Shown here: positions 7,688 through 15,636 of the stretch, piece after piece
Position numbering within the stretch: the first letter of the stretch is position 1
Layout: the number at the start of each line of letters is the position of its first letter
Assembly (NCBI RefSeq): GCF_014874095.1
Contig: NZ_JADBEB010000001.1
Coordinates: 9,610,001 to 9,674,000 of the forward strand
Direction of reading: 5' to 3'
Length of the DNA stretch: 64,000 bases
DNA from: Plantactinospora soyae
GTDB lineage: Bacteria > Actinomycetota > Actinomycetes > Mycobacteriales > Micromonosporaceae
Notes under the pieces: model-generated
Database searches by the model: none
What the model saw: only the letters and a program-made list of their open reading frames with translations
What the model was told of the DNA's origin: nothing
Program-made: the position numbers and the translations under genes

Positions 7688-8445
7688 TCAATTCTGTGGT
7701 CTCCGTCGAGCACGGGGTGGTCGCCTACGACAACCGTCCCGTGCTCCGGGACGTTTCGCTACGGGTGACGGCCGGCGAGGTGGTCGCCGTACTGGGGGCG
7801 AACGGGTCCGGCAAGTCGACCCTGATCCGCGCCGTCCTCGGCCTGGTGCCCCTCTCCGCCGGTACCGTCACGCTGTTCGACACCCCGCAACGCCGGTTCC
7901 GGCAGTGGTCCCGGATCGGGTACGTGCCGCAGCGGATCGGCGCCGGCAGCGGCGTACCGGCCACCGTCGCCGAGGTGGTCGCCTCCGGCCGACTGGCCCG
8001 ACGGGGCGTACTGCGCCCGCCGGGGAGCGCGGACCGGACCGCGGTGGCCGAGGCGCTGCACGCGGTCGGGCTCGCTGACCGGGCCGGTGACCCGGTGGCC
8101 ACCCTCTCCGGAGGCCAGCAGCAGCGCACCCTGATCGCGCGGGCGCTGGCCGGCCAGCCGGAGCTGCTCATCCTCGACGAGCCGACCGCCGGGGTCGACT
8201 CGGCCAGTCAGGACGCGTTCGCCGAGGCGCTGCGCGGTTTCGTCGCCGGGGGCGGAACGGTGCTGCTGGTCGCCCACGAACTCGGCCCGCTCGCCGCGCT
8301 GATCACGCGGGCGGTGGTCGTACACCACGGGGAGATCGCGCACGACGGCGCGGTGCCGGAACCGGCCGGTCATCACGCCGCGCCTGGACACGAGCATGTC
8401 CACCCGCACGCGCCGGAGGAATCGGTGGGAATGTGGGGGTCATGA
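7684..8445 (+). CDS. znuC: zinc ABC transporter ATP-binding protein
   Basis: This ATPase powers zinc import with ZnuA and ZnuB. It shows Walker A (GANGSGKST), the Q-loop region YVPQR, the ABC signature LSGGQQQR, Walker B (LLILDEP) and the switch His in VAHE. The C-terminus ends in a His-rich tail (GHHAAPGHEHVHPHAPEE), which may bind zinc; that is an inference. The start lies in an ATGA overlap with znuA. The gene is 253 residues, a normal length. Confidence 0.93.
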   Translation: MINSVVSVEHGVVAYDNRPVLRDVSLRVTAGEVVAVLGANGSGKSTLIRAVLGLVPLSAGTVTLFDTPQRRFRQWSRIGYVPQRIGAGSGVPATVAEVVASGRLARRGVLRPPGSADRTAVAEALHAVGLADRAGDPVATLSGGQQQRTLIARALAGQPELLILDEPTAGVDSASQDAFAEALRGFVAGGGTVLLVAHELGPLAALITRAVVVHHGEIAHDGAVPEPAGHHAAPGHEHVHPHAPEESVGMWGS

Positions 8446-8467
8446 GCGAGCGAAGCGAGGAGGGGTC

Positions 8468-9544
8468 GTGAGCCTGTTCCAGTACGACTTCATGATCCGG
8501 GCCCTGATCGGCGCCCTGGTGATCGGGCTGACCGCGCCGGCGCTCGGGATCTACCTCGTGCAGCGACGGATGTCGCTGATCGGCGACGGGATCGGGCACG
8601 TCGCGCTGACCGGTGTCGGGGTCGGCCTGCTGCTCAACCGGTCCCCGGTGGTCATGGCGGTGATCGTCGCGGCGGTCGCCGCCGTCGCGATCGAGCTGAT
8701 CAGGGAACGCGGGCGCACCTCCGGGGACGTCGCGCTGGCGATGCTCTTCTACGGCGGAATCGCCGGTGGCGTGATGCTGGTGGGACTCTCCGGCAGCAGC
8801 AGCAACGCCAACCTGATGGCGTACCTCTTCGGCTCGCTCACCACCACCTCGCCGGAGGATCTGGTAGTGATCGTGGTGCTCGCGGTGGTGGTCCTGGTCA
8901 CGATGATCACGCTGCGACCGGCGCTCTTCGCGATCTCCCACGACGAGGAGTACGCCCGGGTCTCCGGCCTGCCGGTCCGGGCGCTCAACCTGCTGCTCGC
9001 GGTCACCACGGCGGTGACCGTCACCATCGCGATGCGCGCGGTCGGGTTGCTGCTGATCAGTGCCCTGATGGTGGTGCCGGTGGCCACCGCGCAACTCTTC
9101 ACCCGGGGCTTCCTCGGCACCATGCTCTCCGCGATGGGGCTCGGCCTGCTGGCCTCCGGCTCCGGGGTGTGGCTGGCCGGTACCGCCAACACCGCGCTCG
9201 GGGCCACCATCGTGATCCTGGCGATCGGGCTGTTCCTGGTGGTGGCCGTCGGGGTCTCGCTGCGCCGGGCGGTGGGCCGGCGCAGGGCCGTACCGCGACC
9301 GGCCGGGCTGGTGGAGCCGTGCGACGTGGTGCTGGAGTCCGCTCGGCGGGCGGCGCTGGACCCGGCGGCGACCCTGTCGGCAGACCGATCGGCCGGCGGA
9401 TCGGCGGGCGCATCGCCGGGCGGATCCCGGCCGGACGAGCCGACGGTGGACCGCGACCCGGAAGAGGAACTGTCGGCGGGTTCCGGCGGGACGGTGCCCG
9501 GTTCGGCACCGGCGCGGCCGGTCGGCGTACTGCGGAAGGGCTGA
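8468..9544 (+). CDS. znuB: zinc ABC transporter permease
   Basis: A hydrophobic protein of the ABC-3 permease family forms the membrane channel for zinc. About eight to nine helices are visible, beginning FMIRALIGALVIGLTAPALGIYLV, with the family segment RMSLIGDGIGHVALTGVGVG and later LLLISALMVVPVATAQLF. The GTG at 8468 is chosen because AGGAGGGG precedes it and the next residues (SLFQYDFM) match the usual N-terminus. The hydrophobic part ends near residue 275. The remaining 80 residues are a polar, Pro/Gly/Ala-rich tail, longer than is usual in this family. It is the third gene of the operon. Confidence 0.92.
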   Translation: MSLFQYDFMIRALIGALVIGLTAPALGIYLVQRRMSLIGDGIGHVALTGVGVGLLLNRSPVVMAVIVAAVAAVAIELIRERGRTSGDVALAMLFYGGIAGGVMLVGLSGSSSNANLMAYLFGSLTTTSPEDLVVIVVLAVVVLVTMITLRPALFAISHDEEYARVSGLPVRALNLLLAVTTAVTVTIAMRAVGLLLISALMVVPVATAQLFTRGFLGTMLSAMGLGLLASGSGVWLAGTANTALGATIVILAIGLFLVVAVGVSLRRAVGRRRAVPRPAGLVEPCDVVLESARRAALDPAATLSADRSAGGSAGASPGGSRPDEPTVDRDPEEELSAGSGGTVPGSAPARPVGVLRKG

Positions 9545-9597
9545 CGCCCGGACGGTGGAATTGACCTTGTGCTCACCGGCCGCCGGGCGGTCTGCCG

Positions 9598-9618
9598 TTA
9601 ACATTGGTTACCGTTACG
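9598..9618 (+). promoter_or_regulatory. possible operator of the ArsR/SmtB gene
   Basis: The segment just before the ATG at 9621 contains TAACATTGGTTA, a small perfect inverted repeat, followed by a further GTTAC. It is AT-rich relative to its surroundings and placed where an autoregulatory operator would be. It does not match the Zur box at 6675-6693. This is a position- and symmetry-based suggestion only. Confidence 0.35.
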
Positions 9619-9620
9619 GG

Positions 9621-9920
9621 ATGACGAGCACGAACGGCTACGAGGCCTTTGCCGGCGCTGGAGAGCTGCTTCGTGCCCTGTCCGCACCGATCCGGCTCGC
9701 CATCGTCAGCGAACTCGCCGGCGGCGAGCGGTGCGTACACGAACTGGTCGAGCAGCTCGGCGCGCCGCAGCCGCTGGTCTCCCAACACCTGCGGGTACTC
9801 CGGGGCGCGGGCGTGGTCCGGGGCTCCCGACGCGGTCGGGAAATCGCCTACGCCTTGGTCGACGAGCACATCGCGCATATCGTGGCGGACGCGGTCAGCC
9901 ACTCGGGAGAGGCCACATGA
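9621..9920 (+). CDS. SmtB/ArsR-family zinc-sensing repressor
   Basis: A 99-residue winged-helix repressor. LLRALSAPIRLAIVSEL begins the DNA-binding domain and QPLVSQHLRVLRGAGVV is its recognition-helix region, followed by the wing (GSRRGREIAYAL). The last helix reads DEHIAHIVADAVSHSGE. Its spacing Asp-x-His, then His eleven residues after that His, then Glu three later, is exactly the alpha-5 zinc site of SmtB/CzrA. No Cys-x-Cys alpha-3 site is present. Members with this site release DNA when zinc is plentiful. It lies between znuB and zur, so it may co-regulate zinc homeostasis or control zur itself. Confidence 0.88.
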   Translation: MTSTNGYEAFAGAGELLRALSAPIRLAIVSELAGGERCVHELVEQLGAPQPLVSQHLRVLRGAGVVRGSRRGREIAYALVDEHIAHIVADAVSHSGEAT

Positions 9921-9967
9921 CGCGGCCCCCGGGACAGGCATCAGACGCGACGCAGCGGGAGGGTGAC

Positions 9968-10375
9968 ATGACGACGGCGGACAGCGGCACAGCCCTGCGC
10001 AACACCCGCCAGCGCACCGCCGTGAGCGCACTGCTCGCCGAGGTGGAAGGCTTCCACAGCGCCCAGGACCTGCACGCGATGCTGCGTACCCGGGGCGAGC
10101 GGGTCGGGCTGACCACCGTCTACCGCACCCTCCAGGGGCTGGCCGACGCGGGCGAGATCGACGTGATGCGACCGCCGGGCGGGGAGCACCTCTACCGCCG
10201 GTGCAGCGAGGGACACCACCACCACCTGGTCTGCCGGGCCTGTGGCCGTACGGTCGAGGTGGAGGGGCCGGCGGTGGAGAGCTGGGCCGAACGGGTCGCC
10301 GCCAAACACGGGTACGCCGACGTCAGCCACACCCTGGAAATCTTCGGCACCTGCCCGGACTGCGCCCGCCGCTGA
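9968..10375 (+). CDS. zur: Fur-family zinc uptake repressor (Zur)
   Basis: The 135-residue protein has the Fur fold: an N-terminal winged helix (NTRQRTAVSALLAEVEGFHSAQDLH, VGLTTVYRTLQGLADAG) and a metal-binding dimer domain with HHHHLVCRACG and a second Cys pair, CPDC, for the structural zinc. Its place directly after znuABC and an SmtB-type sensor argues for Zur rather than iron Fur. The ATG at 9968 follows GGGAGGGTGAC. An upstream in-frame ATG at 9917 would overlap the previous stop (ATGA) and cannot be excluded. Confidence 0.9.
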   Translation: MTTADSGTALRNTRQRTAVSALLAEVEGFHSAQDLHAMLRTRGERVGLTTVYRTLQGLADAGEIDVMRPPGGEHLYRRCSEGHHHHLVCRACGRTVEVEGPAVESWAERVAAKHGYADVSHTLEIFGTCPDCARR

Positions 10376-10395
10376 GCTGAGGCACGCTGGCCGGC

Positions 10396-11010
10396 ATGAG
10401 GATCTATGCCGACCGTGTCCCGACCGCCGCCCGTCAACTCCTCACCGACCTGCTCGTCGTCGCCTGGATCTACCTGTGGATCCGTGCCGCCATGGGGCTG
10501 CACGATCTGGTCCAGAAGCTCGCCGTACCCGGACAGAAGCTGGAGGGGGCCGGCGGCGGGCTGGCCGACAACCTCGCCGACGCCGGCGGCAAGATCGGCC
10601 GGCTGCCGGTGGTCGGCGACGAGTTGACCAGCCCGTTCGAGCAGGCGGCTGGGGCGGCTCGGGCAATGGCCGACGCCGGCCGGGACCAGCAGGAACTGGT
10701 CGGCGACCTCGCGCTCGCCCTCTCGCTGGCGCTGCTGGTCTTTCCGCTCGGAGTGGTACTGCTCGGCTGGTTGCCGCTGCGGCTGCGCTGGATGCGCCGG
10801 GCCGCCGCCGCGCGGGCACTGCGGGCCGCGCCGGCCGGGCGGGATCTGCTGGCGCTGCGGGCGCTGGCCACCCAGCCGCTGCGCAAGCTGACCAGGATCG
10901 ACCCGGACGTGGCCCAGGCGTGGCGGCGCGGCGACGACGCGGCCGTCGACGCGCTGGCCGCACTGGAACTACGCGCCCTCGGGCTCCGGGCCGCGTCGAC
11001 CCGCCGCTGA
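10396..11010 (+). CDS. membrane protein of unknown function
   Basis: A 204-residue protein with an N-terminal hydrophobic helix (LLTDLLVVAWIYLWIRAAMGL), a hydrophilic middle rich in Gly, Ala and Asp, and a second strong helix (LVGDLALALSLALLVFPLGVVLLGWLPL, read in two parts) followed by an Arg-rich cytoplasmic tail with RMRRAAAARALRAAP-like composition. The topology suggests two membrane passes with an external loop of about 80 residues. No enzymatic motif is recognised. It starts 20 bases after zur on the same strand and may be the last gene of that run. Confidence 0.75.
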   Translation: MRIYADRVPTAARQLLTDLLVVAWIYLWIRAAMGLHDLVQKLAVPGQKLEGAGGGLADNLADAGGKIGRLPVVGDELTSPFEQAAGAARAMADAGRDQQELVGDLALALSLALLVFPLGVVLLGWLPLRLRWMRRAAAARALRAAPAGRDLLALRALATQPLRKLTRIDPDVAQAWRRGDDAAVDALAALELRALGLRAASTRR

Positions 11011-11030
11011 CGGTCCCGCCTTACCGCCGT

Positions 11031-11218
11031 CTCACCGTCTCACCGTCTCACCGTCCCGACGTCCCGACGTCCCGACGACAGGCCAGCCAGGGTTCGGAAG
11101 CCCGGCGACCACCGACGGCCAGGGTCCGGAAGCCCGGCGACCACCGACGGCCAGGGTCCGGAAGCCCGGCGACCACCGACGGCCAGGGTCCGGAAGCCCG
11201 GCGACCACCGACGGCCGG
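11031..11218. repeat. 32-bp minisatellite in a 342-base gap without genes
   Basis: The gap 11011-11352 holds no supported gene. First come short repeats of CCGTCTCA and CCGACGTC (about 11031-11079). Then four 32-bp units follow, the last three starting at 11114, 11146 and 11178 and identical to each other. Each unit contains GGAAGCCCGGCGACCACC. They lie upstream of the aldo/keto reductase gene; no promoter motif is evident. Confidence 0.85.
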
Positions 11219-11352
11219 CGTACCCCGTTGGCCAATGCCGGTCCGGCCGGGCAAGAATGTCGGGGCGGACGCCCATGATCGTCTGTCGGTGGAGGTACGC
11301 CGCCACACCCCCGCGCCGGTCCGCCTCCGGCGCCCGCGCAGCGAGGAATGTC

Positions 11353-12321
11353 GTGACTGGAACACCGCACCCGACCGAGGAGTTCCCCCGCCGCCCGCTG
11401 GGCGCGACCGGCCTGTCGGTCACGCCGGTCTGCATCGGCGGCGGGCCGCTGGGCAGCATGCCGGACCTCTTCGGGTACGACGTCAGCGCCGATCGCGGCA
11501 CCGAGACCGCCGTGGCCGCGTTCACCGGCCCGTTCAACTTCCTCGACACCGCCGCCGGTTACAGCGACGGCGACAGTGAAGAACGGATCGGCGCCGCGGT
11601 GAAGCGGATCGGCGGCGTACCGGAGGGGTTCGTCCTCGCCACCAAGGTCGACCGGGACTTCGGCACCGGGGACTTCTCCGGCGAGCAGGTACGCCGGTCG
11701 GCGCAGGGCAGTCTGCACCGCCTCGGCCTGGACCGGCTACCCCTGGTCTACCTGCACGATCCGGAGAACATCAGCTTCGAGGAGGGCATGGCGCCGGGCG
11801 GGCCGGTCGAGGCGCTGCTGGCCCTGCAACGCGAGGGCGTCATCGGGCACCTCGGCGTGGCGGGCGGCCCGGTGGAACTCATGGCGCGGTACCTGCGTAC
11901 CGGGCTCTTCTCGGCGCTCATCACGCACAACCGCTGGACGCTGGTGGACCAGTCGGCCGGGGACCTGCTCGACGAGGCGATCTCCCTCGGCGTCGGCGTG
12001 GTGAACGGGGCGCCGTTCGGCGGCGGCATCCTGGCCAAGGGCACCGCCACCTTCACCAAGTACGCCTACCGGCAGGCCGACGACGAGGTGCTGCGCCGGA
12101 TCCGGGCGATGGAGGAGGCGTGTGCCGCGCACGACGTACCGCTCGCGGCGGCGGCGTTGCAGTTTTCCACCCGCGACCCCCGGATCACCTCGACCATCGT
12201 CGGGGTGTCCCGCCCGGAGCGGATCGCCGAAACCGCGCGGCTGGCCACCTGGGACATCCCCGAGGAGCTGTGGGAGACCCTGGCTCCACTCGCCGCACCG
12301 AAGGAGTTCTGGCGCTGGTGA
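11353..12321 (+). CDS. aldo/keto reductase
   Basis: An NADPH-type aldo/keto reductase of 322 residues with a TIM-barrel pattern. The catalytic Asp and Tyr are in FLDTAAGYSDGDSEERIG, the Lys in VLATKVDRD, and the His in LVYLHDPE. C-terminal cofactor-binding residues are near ITSTIVGVSRPERIAE. The sequence style is closest to the aldose 1-dehydrogenase / L-fucose dehydrogenase branch, but substrate cannot be fixed. The GTG at 11353 is chosen because GAGGA lies a few bases upstream and the conserved core starts soon after. A strong bidirectional terminator follows. Confidence 0.88.
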   Translation: MTGTPHPTEEFPRRPLGATGLSVTPVCIGGGPLGSMPDLFGYDVSADRGTETAVAAFTGPFNFLDTAAGYSDGDSEERIGAAVKRIGGVPEGFVLATKVDRDFGTGDFSGEQVRRSAQGSLHRLGLDRLPLVYLHDPENISFEEGMAPGGPVEALLALQREGVIGHLGVAGGPVELMARYLRTGLFSALITHNRWTLVDQSAGDLLDEAISLGVGVVNGAPFGGGILAKGTATFTKYAYRQADDEVLRRIRAMEEACAAHDVPLAAAALQFSTRDPRITSTIVGVSRPERIAETARLATWDIPEELWETLAPLAAPKEFWRW

Positions 12322-12383
12322 GCGACCCGGATCGCCGGTCCCCGGCACCCTGCCGCACTTGACGCCGGGGTCGACCTCGACGG

Positions 12384-12422
12384 CCGTCCTGGGCGGCCTT
12401 CCCGACAGGGCGCCCAGGACGG
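12384..12422. terminator. bidirectional hairpin terminator between convergent genes
   Basis: A perfect 12-bp stem (CCGTCCTGGGCG with CGCCCAGGACGG) encloses a 15-base loop. It sits between the stops of the plus-strand aldo/keto reductase and the minus-strand acyl-CoA dehydrogenase. GGTCCTTTC follows on the plus side. U-tracts are weak, as is common in actinomycetes. Confidence 0.8.
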
Positions 12423-12429
12423 GGTCCTT

Positions 12430-14406
12430 TCAGGGCGGCGGGATCCGTCGGCGTACGTCCTGCGCGGTCGACGGGCCGGGCTGCCAGGGCGCCACCCACG
12501 GGTGGTCGTCGGGCGGGGTGATCACACCGGACTCCAGGAACGCGTACCGGCCGGCGAGGATCCGCTTCGCCGCCGCCGCGTCGACGGAGTCGGTGTTCTC
12601 CCACAGCGCCCGGAACAGCGCGGCCACCCGTACCCGGGCCTGCCGGCAGAACAGGTCGGCCAGTTCGACGCCCTCCGGCCGGGTCTCCCGTTCGGCGTGC
12701 GCCCGTACGCAGACCGCCGACATCGCGAACAACTCCGCTCCGATGTCGACGATCCGGCCGAGGAATCCCTGCTTACGCTCCAGTTTTCCCTGCCACCGGG
12801 ACATCGCCCAGAACGTCGACCGGGCCAGTTTGCGGGACGCCCGCTCGACCTGCCGCAGGTGGCCGGCGAGGACGCCATACTCGGCGTACCCGCCCGGGTT
12901 CTGGCCGCGACCGACCGCGAGCGACGGCAGCCACCTCGCGTAGAATGCACCGGCCTTCGCCCCGGCCCGGACCTTGCGGCCGAGTTCGGCCTCCGGGTCG
13001 ATTATGTCGCCGGCCACCGACAGGTGGGCGTCGACCGCCTCCCGGGCGATGAGCAGGTGCATGATCTCGGTGGAGCCCTCGAAGATCCGGTTGATCCGCA
13101 GGTCGCGCAGGATCTGCTCGGCTGCGGCCGGGCGCTCGCCCCGGGCGGCCAGCGAGTCGGCCGTCTCGTAGCCGCGCCCGCCCCGGATCTGGATCAGTTC
13201 GTCGGCGATCTGCCAGGCCATCTCGCTGGCGTAGAGCTTGACCAGCGCCGCCTCGATCCGGATGTCGTTGGTGTCGTCGTCGGCCAGCAGGCAGCAGAGG
13301 TCGAGCATGGTCTCCATGCCGTACGTGGTGGCGGCGATGAAGGCCAGCTTGCTGGCCACCGCCTCGTGCTCGCCGACCGGCCGACCCCACTGGACCCGGT
13401 CGGCGGCCCACTCCCGAGCCACGTTCAGCGACCACTTGCCGGCGCCGACACACATCGCCGGCAGCGAGAGCCGTCCGGTGTTCAGCGTGGTCAGGGCGAT
13501 CTTCAGACCCCGTCCCTCGCCACCGATCACGTTCTCGGCGGGTACGAGCACGTCGGAGAAGCGGGTCACGCTGTTCTCCAGCCCGCGCAGTCCGAGGAAG
13601 GCGTTGCGCCGCTCGACGGTGATCCCCGGCGAGTCGGCCTCGACGACGAACGCGGTGATCCCGCCGCGCCGGCCCTCGGCCTTCGGCACCCGGGCCATCA
13701 CCACCAGCAGGTTCGCCACGCTGCCGTTGGTGGCCCACAACTTGACCCCGTTGAGCCGGTACCCGGTGCCGTCCTCAGTCGGCTCGGCGATGGTGCCCAG
13801 CCGGGCCGGATCGGAGCCGACGTCGGGCTCGGTGAGCAGGAACGCCGACACCTCACCGGCGGCGAGTCGGGGCAGGAAGCGCTGCTTCTGCTCGTCGGTG
13901 CCGAACATCTTCAGCGGCTGCGGCACCCCGATCGACTGGTGTGCCGAGAGCAGCGCACCGATCGACGGGTTGACCGAACCGGCCAGCATCAACGCCCGGC
14001 AGTAGTGCAGGTTCGACAGGCCTAGGCCGCCGTACCTCTCGTCGATCTTCATTCCGAAGGCGCCGAGCCGGGCCAGTCCCTGGAACACCTCATCGGGAAT
14101 GTGCGCGTCGCGCTCGATCGCGGCACCGTCCACTTCGGTCCGGACGTACGTGCCGAGCCGGTCGAGGAACTCCTCCGCCTTGGCGGCGCGTTCGGGATCT
14201 GCGGTCGGCCACGGGTCGATCAGGTCGAGCCGGAACCGGCCGAGGAAGAGTTCCTTGCCGAAGCTCGGCTTGCCCCACTCGGACTCCCGGGCCGCCTCGG
14301 CGACCTGCCGGGCCTCCCGCTCGGTGACCTGACCGGCCTCTTTCGGCAGTGGACCGACTCCGTCGGATCCGTCCGCCGCCGACCTGCTGTGCTCCGTTGT
14401 GGTCAC
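12430..14406 (-). CDS. acyl-CoA dehydrogenase, long VLCAD/ACAD9-like form
   Basis: An FAD enzyme that introduces the alpha-beta double bond into acyl-CoA esters at the start of beta-oxidation. After a 50-residue polar leader come the N-terminal helical domain (RLGAFGMKIDERYGGLGLSN), the FAD-contacting strand region (FLLTEPDVGSDPARL, LWATNGSVANLLVVMAR) and the helical C-domain. There GRGYE and RINRIFEGSTEIM hold the position of the catalytic Glu. About 190 further residues follow, giving 658 in total, like VLCAD/ACAD9 proteins with a C-terminal extension. The GTG at 14406 has AGGGGG upstream. A 25-bp perfect palindrome lies in its 5' region. Confidence 0.93.
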   Translation of the reverse strand: MTTTEHSRSAADGSDGVGPLPKEAGQVTEREARQVAEAARESEWGKPSFGKELFLGRFRLDLIDPWPTADPERAAKAEEFLDRLGTYVRTEVDGAAIERDAHIPDEVFQGLARLGAFGMKIDERYGGLGLSNLHYCRALMLAGSVNPSIGALLSAHQSIGVPQPLKMFGTDEQKQRFLPRLAAGEVSAFLLTEPDVGSDPARLGTIAEPTEDGTGYRLNGVKLWATNGSVANLLVVMARVPKAEGRRGGITAFVVEADSPGITVERRNAFLGLRGLENSVTRFSDVLVPAENVIGGEGRGLKIALTTLNTGRLSLPAMCVGAGKWSLNVAREWAADRVQWGRPVGEHEAVASKLAFIAATTYGMETMLDLCCLLADDDTNDIRIEAALVKLYASEMAWQIADELIQIRGGRGYETADSLAARGERPAAAEQILRDLRINRIFEGSTEIMHLLIAREAVDAHLSVAGDIIDPEAELGRKVRAGAKAGAFYARWLPSLAVGRGQNPGGYAEYGVLAGHLRQVERASRKLARSTFWAMSRWQGKLERKQGFLGRIVDIGAELFAMSAVCVRAHAERETRPEGVELADLFCRQARVRVAALFRALWENTDSVDAAAAKRILAGRYAFLESGVITPPDDHPWVAPWQPGPSTAQDVRRRIPPP

Positions 14407-14434
14407 GGCAACCCCCTCGGCTACAACTGCTGGC

Positions 14435-14502
14435 CTGAGGTGTGAGGAAGGGCCCCCGCATATCGTTTTCTGTTGTAGCGGGGGCCCTTCCTCACACCTC
14501 AG
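14435..14502. repeat. palindromic hairpin element, copy C (25-bp perfect stem)
   Basis: Arms at 14435-14459 and 14478-14502 are perfect reverse complements over 25 bases. They enclose an 18-base loop with ATCGTTTTCTGT, the same loop core as copies A and B. The inner arm sequence differs from A, B and D (CCCGC instead of CTTCTTA-type bases), and the partner arm changes to match. It lies upstream of the acyl-CoA dehydrogenase gene. Confidence 0.92.
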
Positions 14503-14994
14503 CGGGTACGGACAACGCTACGCCGATTTGTTACCCGTCGGTAGCGCGAGTTATGCCAAGCGCGCAGCTCCGCCGGATGCGGGTCACCGCCGGATGCGGG
14601 TCACCGCCGGCCCTTCCACTGACGCCAGCCGCCAGCCGCGCTCGGTGACCTGGACACCAGAGGCGCTATCGGTTGGCCATAACGCCTCTGGTGTCCAGGT
14701 GAGGGCGGTCGCAGGTCGAACTCCTCCCGAGGTGAGCGCCGCAGGCCGAACGGGTGAAGGGCGGCAACCCCCCGACTGGGGGGCGGCCGAGGCGAGGCAG
14801 TGCCGGTGGGCGCACAGGCTGGGCAGCCGGCAGTCTTCGTCACGGACACCTGCCGCCGGCCGAGCCGGGCCGAGCCCACATAGCCGGCCCAAGCAGCAAC
14901 GATCCCAGCCCCAGCCCCAGCCCGAGCCGGCGACAGTGACAGCGACAGCGACGACGGCGACAAGCGACAAGCGGCAACGGCGACGGCGACGGCG
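14503..14994. other. gene-free stretch with simple repeats
   Basis: No coding sequence with recognisable features is seen here. It contains a short direct repeat (CCGGATGCGGGTCACCG twice near 14575-14600), the large palindrome at 14648-14700, and near 14890-14990 a run of CCCAG and GACAGC/GGCGAC-type simple repeats. It may be decayed sequence belonging to the neighbouring aldo/keto reductase remnant. Confidence 0.5.
14648..14700. repeat. 18-bp perfect inverted repeat, second palindrome type
   Basis: The arms 14648-14665 and 14683-14700 are perfect reverse complements over 18 bases and enclose a 17-base loop that contains TTGGCCAT. Neither arms nor loop resemble the AAGGGCCC-type element 150 bases away. 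There is no neighbouring gene end that would need a terminator. It may be a mobile palindrome of another family. Confidence 0.8.
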
Positions 14995-15580
14995 TCAGGT
15001 GACCGGCTGGGCGGCGCCGTTCCAGACCGGCGGGGCGTACCCGGCCGGCTTGTCGCCGATGCCGAGACCCCGGGTTCACGATCCACGACTGGTACTCCGG
15101 GGTGAACATCGAGTACCCCCCCGCCAACCGCACGGCGCTGGCCTCGTCGAGCCGGCGGCGCGCATCCGACGGGATCTCGAAGTCGAGCGCGGCCATGTTG
15201 CTCGCCAACTGCTCGGGGCTGCTCGCCCCGATGATCGCCGAGCCGACGCTCGGTCGAGTGGCCACCCAGTTGATCGCCACCTGGGCCATGCTCCGGCCCA
15301 GCTCGGCCGCGACGCCTTCCAGCACCTCGATCACCCGCCACTCCCGCTCGCCGATCGGCCGCTGGTGCCCGCCCGGCGCACCGAGCCGGCCGTCGCCGGC
15401 CAGACCGTCGCCGGTCCGCCGGTACTTGCCGGTGAGCAACCCGCCACCGATCGGGCTCCACGCGGTCAGCCCCAACCCCAGAGACTGGGCCATCGGTACG
15501 AACTCCGGTTCGACGCCCCTGGCGATCAGCGAGTACGGCAACTGGAGGCTGATCAGCGGAGTTCCCGGCCGGCGACTCAA
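14995..15580 (-). pseudogene. aldo/keto reductase remnant, 5'-truncated and frameshifted
   Basis: The open segment encodes the C-terminal half of an aldo/keto reductase: LISLQLPYSLIARGVEPEF, LGLTAWSPIGGGLLTGKYRR, then VAINWVATRPSVGSAIIGAS with the NADPH-binding loop. The N-terminal half, including the catalytic Asp, Tyr, Lys and His, is missing; the next gene upstream ends 57 bases away. Near 15040-15058 the plausible frame shifts. After WIVNPG the adjacent frame continues with GDKPAGYAPPVWNGAAQPVT and a TGA at 14995, which reads like the true C-terminus, whereas the original frame runs on into low-complexity residues. It is most likely non-functional. Confidence 0.8.
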
Positions 15581-15636
15581 CCCGGCCCGACCGGCACCGG
15601 CCTGATCGCCGGCCAGCCCGACGCCCCGCCGGATGA

